From the NCBI GenBank assembly GCA_027490265.1, contig JAIXYL010000110.1, forward strand, positions 1 to 38,394: a DNA stretch of 38,394 bases. Direction: 5' to 3'. How positions within the stretch are numbered: the stretch's first letter is position 1; each line of letters opens with the position of its first letter. Source of the stretch: Sediminibacterium sp. (GTDB taxonomy: Bacteria; Bacteroidota; Bacteroidia; Chitinophagales; Chitinophagaceae). Below are positions 34,274 through 38,394 of this stretch, in pieces. The notes below the pieces were generated by a model. That model saw only the letters and a program-made list of their open reading frames with translations, did no database searches and was not told the origin of the DNA. The position numbers were made by a program, and so were the translations under genes.

Positions 34274-35593
34274 ATGCAGTATATACAACAAGTGCTATTT
34301 CTGGTAATGGCCATTTCTGCAATTGCATTCTTTTCAAAAAAAGTTGCAGAAATCAGGCGCAATATTTTCTTAGGAAAGTCAGAAGACCTATCAGACAATC
34401 CAGGTATCCGTTGGAAGAATGTGTTACTGTTGGCAATGGGTCAACGAAAGATGTTTAAGAATATCCCAGTTGCCATCATGCATTTTATCATATATGCAGG
34501 GTTTATCATCATTAACATTGAAGTACTTGAAATTGTATTAGATGGTTTATTGGGCACGCACCGTTTATTTTTGCCATATCTAGGCGAATTCTATGGCTGG
34601 CTGATTAATATTTTCGAATGGCTTGCATTTGGTGTAATTGTTGTTTGTGTTGTTTTTCTAGCTAGAAGAAATTGGATAAATATTAAACGTTTAGTCAATA
34701 AAGATTTAAATGGTTGGCCTAAAACAGATGCCAACTTTATTTTGATTACTGAGATTGTTTTAATGAGTTTATTCCTCACCATGAATGCAACTGACCAAGT
34801 TTTACAAACCAGAGGGGATGCGCATTATATGAATACAGGTTCATTTGTCATCTCTTCACAGTTAATGCCTTTATTTGCTGGCCTTTCAGACAGCGCATTG
34901 ATTGCTATTGAAAGAAGCGCTTGGTGGATTCATATTGTTGGCATTTTTGCTTTTTTAAATTATTTGCCTTATTCCAAACATTTGCATATTGCTCTGGCAT
35001 TCCCCAATGCCTATTATGCCAAATTAGACTCAGTTGGCAAGATGAAAAATATGCCGGAAGTACAAAACGAAGTCCTGTATGCCATGCAGCCTGAATTGGC
35101 ACCGGCCAATGCAGCACCACCAGCAAGTTTTGGAGCAAAAGACGTATTTGATTTAAGCTGGAAAAACTTGTTAGACGCCTACAGTTGTACAGAGTGTGGC
35201 AGATGTACCGCTGAGTGCCCAGCCAATAGTACTGGTAAACTATTGAGCCCAAGAAAAATTATGATGGCTACACGGGATCGCCTAGAAGATGTGGGCAAAA
35301 ATATTAATCAAAACAAAAGCTTTGTAGCCGACCAAAAGTCTTTACTGCATGATTATATTTCAGTTGAAGAATTGAGAGCATGTACAACTTGCAATGCTTG
35401 TGTAGAAGCATGTCCTGTAAGTATTTCACCATTAGACATTATTGTTGAGCTTAGAAGGTCTTTGATTATGGAAGAAAGTAATGCACCTCAAGAATGGAAT
35501 GGCACATTTAGCAATATTGAAAACAATTTTGCACCATGGAAATTCTCACCAGACGATAGAGACAAATGGGCAACAGAAATGGCTTCACAATAA
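34274..35593 (+). CDS. membrane Fe-S protein with cytochrome-b-like N-terminus and two 4Fe-4S clusters
   Basis: The 439-residue product has about five membrane segments in residues 1-270 with histidines inside them (IMHFIIYAGF, WWIHIVGIF, YSKHLHIAL). This pattern resembles the NarI/DsrM-type heme b domain. A cytoplasmic domain follows with two 4Fe-4S motifs: CTECGRCTAEC starting at Cys305, and CTTCNACVEAC starting at Cys370. It is the HdrE/HdrC- or DsrM-like half of a quinone-linked electron-transfer complex. Its catalytic CCG partner is encoded 29 bases downstream. A weak -7 box (TAACTTTA, 34263-34270) ends 3 bases before the ATG. The electron donor is unknown; ETF is one option because of gcdH elsewhere in the window (inference). 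Confidence 0.85.
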   Translation: MQYIQQVLFLVMAISAIAFFSKKVAEIRRNIFLGKSEDLSDNPGIRWKNVLLLAMGQRKMFKNIPVAIMHFIIYAGFIIINIEVLEIVLDGLLGTHRLFLPYLGEFYGWLINIFEWLAFGVIVVCVVFLARRNWINIKRLVNKDLNGWPKTDANFILITEIVLMSLFLTMNATDQVLQTRGDAHYMNTGSFVISSQLMPLFAGLSDSALIAIERSAWWIHIVGIFAFLNYLPYSKHLHIALAFPNAYYAKLDSVGKMKNMPEVQNEVLYAMQPELAPANAAPPASFGAKDVFDLSWKNLLDAYSCTECGRCTAECPANSTGKLLSPRKIMMATRDRLEDVGKNINQNKSFVADQKSLLHDYISVEELRACTTCNACVEACPVSISPLDIIVELRRSLIMEESNAPQEWNGTFSNIENNFAPWKFSPDDRDKWATEMASQ

Positions 35594-35622
35594 ATTAATG
35601 ATCACCGAATAAATGAATTGAG

Positions 35623-36402
35623 ATGAAAGTAAATACAATGGCAGAAATGATGGCAAACGGAGAAACGCCGGATATTTTATTTTGGGTTGGCTGTGCAGGC
35701 AGTTTTGATCAACGGGCACAAAAAATCACCAAGGCATTTGCCACTATTTTGCACAAAGTAGGTTTAAAATATGCCATTCTAGGAAAGGAAGAAGCTTGCA
35801 CTGGAGACCCCGCTAGAAGAGCAGGTAATGAATTTTTATTTCAAATGATGGCATACCAGAATATTCAAACGCTGAATGCATATAATATTAAAAAAATAGT
35901 CACCACTTGCCCTCATTGTTTCAATACATTAAAAAACGAGTACCCTGAACTTGGCGGTAATTATGAAGTGATCCATCATACCACTTTATTGCAACAATTA
36001 ATTAACGAAGGAAAGATTGTCCTTAAAGAAGGGGGCAGTTTCAAAGGCAAGAAGATTTCTTACCATGACAGTTGTTATTTAGGCAGGGCCAATGATATTT
36101 ATGAAGCGCCGAGAAAAGTATTGGAAGCATTGGATGCTGAGTTGGTTGAAATGAAAAGATGCAGAACCAATGGTCTGTGTTGTGGTGCTGGTGGTGCACA
36201 GATGTTTAAAGAAGACGAACCTGGAGACAAGCGCATTAATATAGACAGAGCTGATGAAGCATTGGAAACTGGTGCTAAGTTTATTGCAGCTGCATGCCCT
36301 TTCTGTAATACCATGATGTCTGATGGTGTAAAAAATAGAGAGAAAGAAGCTGAAGTGGCTGTTTTAGACATTGCAGAAATGATTGCGGAAAGCATGGCAT
36401 AA
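35623..36402 (+). CDS. CCG-domain (Fe-S)-binding oxidoreductase subunit
   Basis: The 259-residue cytoplasmic protein carries two cysteine-rich CCG-type domains of the HdrB/GlpC/LutA family. The first has FWVGCAGSFDQR, EEACTGDPARR and TTCPHCFNTL; Thr replaces the second cysteine of CCG. The second is complete: YHDSCYLGR, GLCCGAGGAQMF and AACPFCNTMM. Complete domains can hold a noncubane 4Fe-4S cluster or zinc site. It lies 29 bases after the membrane Fe-S gene, so the pair probably forms a split DsrMK/GlpC-like complex moving electrons to or from quinone. No flavoprotein dehydrogenase is encoded next to it, so the substrate is unknown. Confidence 0.87.
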   Translation: MKVNTMAEMMANGETPDILFWVGCAGSFDQRAQKITKAFATILHKVGLKYAILGKEEACTGDPARRAGNEFLFQMMAYQNIQTLNAYNIKKIVTTCPHCFNTLKNEYPELGGNYEVIHHTTLLQQLINEGKIVLKEGGSFKGKKISYHDSCYLGRANDIYEAPRKVLEALDAELVEMKRCRTNGLCCGAGGAQMFKEDEPGDKRINIDRADEALETGAKFIAAACPFCNTMMSDGVKNREKEAEVAVLDIAEMIAESMA

Positions 36403-36406
36403 TTCG

Positions 36407-36414
36407 TAATTTTG
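36407..36414 (+). promoter_or_regulatory. Bacteroidota -7 box upstream of the conserved unknown gene at 36419
   Basis: TAATTTTG matches TAnnTTTG perfectly and ends 4 bases before the ATG. TTG (36383-36385) lies 21 bases upstream as a -33 candidate. Transcription would start on or beside the start codon. Confidence 0.65.
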
Positions 36415-36418
36415 CTCT

Positions 36419-36937
36419 ATGGATTTACTTAATTACCAGCAATATTGTCCGCAAGATTTTCATCTGAATTCGAAAGTCTGGATCTACCAAAGCAGCCGTT
36501 TATTCAGCATTGCCGAAGCATTTGAAATAGAATCCATCCTAACAGATTTTATCAATAATTGGAAGAGCCATGGTGCTCCTGTGAAAGGATTTGCCAATCT
36601 GTTTTTTGGACAATTCATTGTGATCATGGCAGACGAATCTACCACAACAGTTGGTGGTTGCAGCACAGACAGTTCGGTACACACTATTAAAAAAATTGAA
36701 CAGCTTTGTAAAGTTGATTTATTCAATCGGTTAAACTTGGCATTTTGGAAAAACAACAAAGTAGAATTACTGCCACTTGCACAATTGAATTACGCTTGGG
36801 AAAATGGATTTATTGATGAGGATACTGTTTATTTCAATAACACCGTTGCAACCAAAAAAGCATTTTTAGAAGACTGGTTGTTGCCTATAAAATCAAGCTG
36901 GCTAAAATCAAAAATTAAAAGCCTTTCAGTAGATTAA
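36419..36937 (+). CDS. conserved Bacteroidota protein of unknown function (often misnamed 'ABC transporter ATPase')
   Basis: The 172-residue soluble protein has no signal peptide, no membrane segment and no Walker A motif. It resembles a conserved Bacteroidota family that is frequently labelled 'ABC transporter ATPase', from my memory of that family. Recognisable blocks are KVWIYQSSRLFS, FINNWKSHGAPVKG, FGQFIVIMADESTTTVGGCS with TDSSVHTI, and FNNTVATKKAF near the C-terminus. The conserved Trp-x-x-His-Gly and Gly-Cys-x-x-Asp-x-Ser residues look like functional positions. It follows the CCG subunit gene by 16 bases but has its own perfect -7 box. Its stop overlaps that of the convergent barrel gene (TTAA, 36934-36937). 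No function can be assigned. Confidence 0.8.
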   Translation: MDLLNYQQYCPQDFHLNSKVWIYQSSRLFSIAEAFEIESILTDFINNWKSHGAPVKGFANLFFGQFIVIMADESTTTVGGCSTDSSVHTIKKIEQLCKVDLFNRLNLAFWKNNKVELLPLAQLNYAWENGFIDEDTVYFNNTVATKKAFLEDWLLPIKSSWLKSKIKSLSVD

Positions 36938-38394
36938 GATTTTGATTTTTTGATTTGATTGATGACTTTATTTTTTTCCTTTTCACTGAGATTAGTCTTT
37001 TGAACCATCCGATTCAACTGATAACTAATTGAAATGCGATAATTTCTACTTCTCGTTGAACTAAAACTCTCCAACTGAAAACGAGGGCCATTAGTAACAG
37101 CACTTAAGGCCTGCGGTGTGAAAGGATCAATAGCATTTAAGGAAACAATCAGTCTCCGATTAAACATTTTATGTTGCACGCCAAAATTGGTATTAATATT
37201 GGTCCTACTAATGCCTTGTGGATTGGCAAATCGATTGTATCGAGCAGTCCCTTCAAATGTCCAGACGCTATTGGGTGTAAATGTATAGTTGACGTTGGTA
37301 TAAAATGAGCCGCCATTTTGATACAGATAGAGTTGCTTTTCTTTTTGTCCATACTGATTATAAGTAAACCCAACACTTGCATTCATTCGAAATTGTTTAC
37401 TAAACGTATAGCCTCCAAACGCACTCGCTTCATATTCATTTCGATCAGCAATATTTAACCATGTTACGTTGGTTTTACCGCCTTCTCCAAGCGTTCTTAT
37501 GGTGTTGAACACTTGCGCTACTTTGTTAAATCCAATAGAGGTGTTGAAATAATACTTACCCTTTGTGTAATTGAGATTCCAATCAAAATTATGCGCCAAT
37601 GTGGGTTCTAAATCTGGGTTTCCAAATCGTAAATTATACGGATCGGAATAGTCTATATTTGGATTCAGTTCTCCAATACCAGGCCTTCTAATGGTTGCTC
37701 TGTATACTAAAGCTGTATTCAACTGTTTGGTAAAATCTTTACGCAAAGTCATATTGGGTAAAACATTCCAGTAGGCATTGTTTACATTAGACACATTGCC
37801 TTTTACAAAGTCAAAACGCATTTGTGTATGTTCTGCCTGAGCGCCAAAGGAAAGTCGAATCTCTTTATTAAACCAAAGACTTAAACCAGCCCGAAATGTT
37901 GCAATATTTTGGACGAAATAAAAATCATTGCTTAATAATTCATTGGGAATCATCACCCCATTTAACTTGCTCAGAAAACTTGTATTCAATGTATTATGAA
38001 ACCAAGAAGTATGATAATTGGCCCCAGTTGTAAATTGACTGTTTTTGCGAGACAATGGTTTGTTATAATCAACTCTTGCCGACAAGCTTCGATTATAATT
38101 ATTAAAGAATTGAGATTGCGTTGAATCAACCCCGGTTGGCACCATTCCTGAACTTAAAAATTGCTGGAAGAAATCTCTATCATTATCATTTTTACTTGAA
38201 TTTGCAGACACAAAAAATCGGAGTTGCTCTGATAAATTTTGAGAAGGCTTTACTGTATAAGACAACTGTACAGTATGTGCATATCCGCTCCCCGCACTTA
38301 AATTTTCACGATCACTAATTCGATATGCTTCATTGAATCGATTATAATTGATGAATCTGTTTTCGCTGATATTTTTAAAGAAATTCATATTGCC
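36934..38394 (-). CDS. outer membrane beta-barrel protein (partial, N-terminus off the window)
   Basis: The frame is open to the right edge, so only the C-terminal 486 or so residues are visible. The Met at 38388 is internal rather than a start. The visible part is an antiparallel barrel of the OMP_b-brl_3 (TonB-receptor-like) type. Its signature RRPGIGELNPNIDYSDP with GNPDLEPTLAHNFDWNL parallels that of the receptor at 28395. Alternating strand patterns such as EYEASAFGGYTFSKQFRMNA run through it. The last barrel strand (RNYRISISYQLNRM) is followed by a short basic, lysine-rich tail. The plug and signal peptide would lie outside the window. It converges on the unknown gene at 36419 with overlapping stop codons. 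The ligand is unknown. Confidence 0.85.
   Translation of the reverse strand, partial: GNMNFFKNISENRFINYNRFNEAYRISDRENLSAGSGYAHTVQLSYTVKPSQNLSEQLRFFVSANSSKNDNDRDFFQQFLSSGMVPTGVDSTQSQFFNNYNRSLSARVDYNKPLSRKNSQFTTGANYHTSWFHNTLNTSFLSKLNGVMIPNELLSNDFYFVQNIATFRAGLSLWFNKEIRLSFGAQAEHTQMRFDFVKGNVSNVNNAYWNVLPNMTLRKDFTKQLNTALVYRATIRRPGIGELNPNIDYSDPYNLRFGNPDLEPTLAHNFDWNLNYTKGKYYFNTSIGFNKVAQVFNTIRTLGEGGKTNVTWLNIADRNEYEASAFGGYTFSKQFRMNASVGFTYNQYGQKEKQLYLYQNGGSFYTNVNYTFTPNSVWTFEGTARYNRFANPQGISRTNINTNFGVQHKMFNRRLIVSLNAIDPFTPQALSAVTNGPRFQLESFSSTRSRNYRISISYQLNRMVQKTNLSEKEKNKVINQIKKSKS

Noticed and set aside
34033..34458. 141-residue plus-strand ORF
   Set aside because: It overlaps both the phosphoribosyltransferase gene and the membrane Fe-S gene, each clearly real. 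Its translation has no recognisable pattern.
1..38394. CRISPR arrays, insertion sequences, prophage or toxin-antitoxin loci
   Set aside because: I found no regularly spaced direct repeats, transposase or integrase motifs, or paired small toxin-antitoxin genes on either strand by eye.

Overview
The window looks like chromosomal core DNA from a Bacteroidota member, most likely the Chitinophagaceae (Sediminibacterium-like; this rank is inference). The DNA is AT-rich by eye. Shine-Dalgarno sequences are largely absent. Many genes carry a Bacteroidota -7 promoter box (TAnnTTTG) just before the start codon. The gene families also fit: DUF2723 membrane protein, UpxY/NusG-like factor, OMP_b-brl_3 outer membrane proteins, LolA, and S9/DPP IV and S41/Prc proteases. 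I see no insertion sequence, phage, CRISPR or integron. No gap between genes exceeds 300 bases.

Layout, left to right. 1-9154, all minus strand: a truncated secreted esterase, lolA, ftsK, then a coupled gcdH-aroK-DUF423 run and a secreted dipeptidyl peptidase IV. 9257-11129, plus: kynureninase directly followed by an SGNH hydrolase. 11136-12760, minus: an OmpA-type lipoprotein and pyrF. 12828-13904, plus: tryptophan 2,3-dioxygenase, convergent with a methyltransferase. 14741-17281, plus: a GlmM-type phosphohexomutase and a cysteine desulfurase. 17278-23242, minus: a MoxR/BchI-like AAA+ ATPase, its VWA partner and a large DUF2723 membrane protein. 23424-24701, plus: the tRNA methylthiotransferase mtaB. 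24710-27427, minus: an UpxY-like factor and the Prc protease. 27538-31076, plus: tRNA-His, a DUF445 protein and a TonB-receptor-like barrel. 31191-34177, minus: pcm, a phosphohexomutase and a phosphoribosyltransferase. 34274-36937, plus: a membrane Fe-S/heme-type subunit, a CCG-domain subunit and a conserved protein of unknown function. A second outer membrane barrel runs off the right edge.

Three genes belong to tryptophan/kynurenine metabolism: tryptophan dioxygenase, kynureninase and glutaryl-CoA dehydrogenase. They sit in separate transcription units within about 8.5 kb. Formamidase, kynurenine monooxygenase and later steps are not recognisable here. The SGNH hydrolase coupled to kynU is a reasonable candidate for the missing formamidase, but that is a hypothesis.

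No textbook novel defence or mobile system is visible. The items most worth follow-up are the kynU-SGNH pair, the split membrane Fe-S/CCG complex with its conserved unknown neighbour, the AAA+/VWA pair, the orphan UpxY-like factor, and the recurrent promoter boxes that imply very short or absent mRNA leaders.
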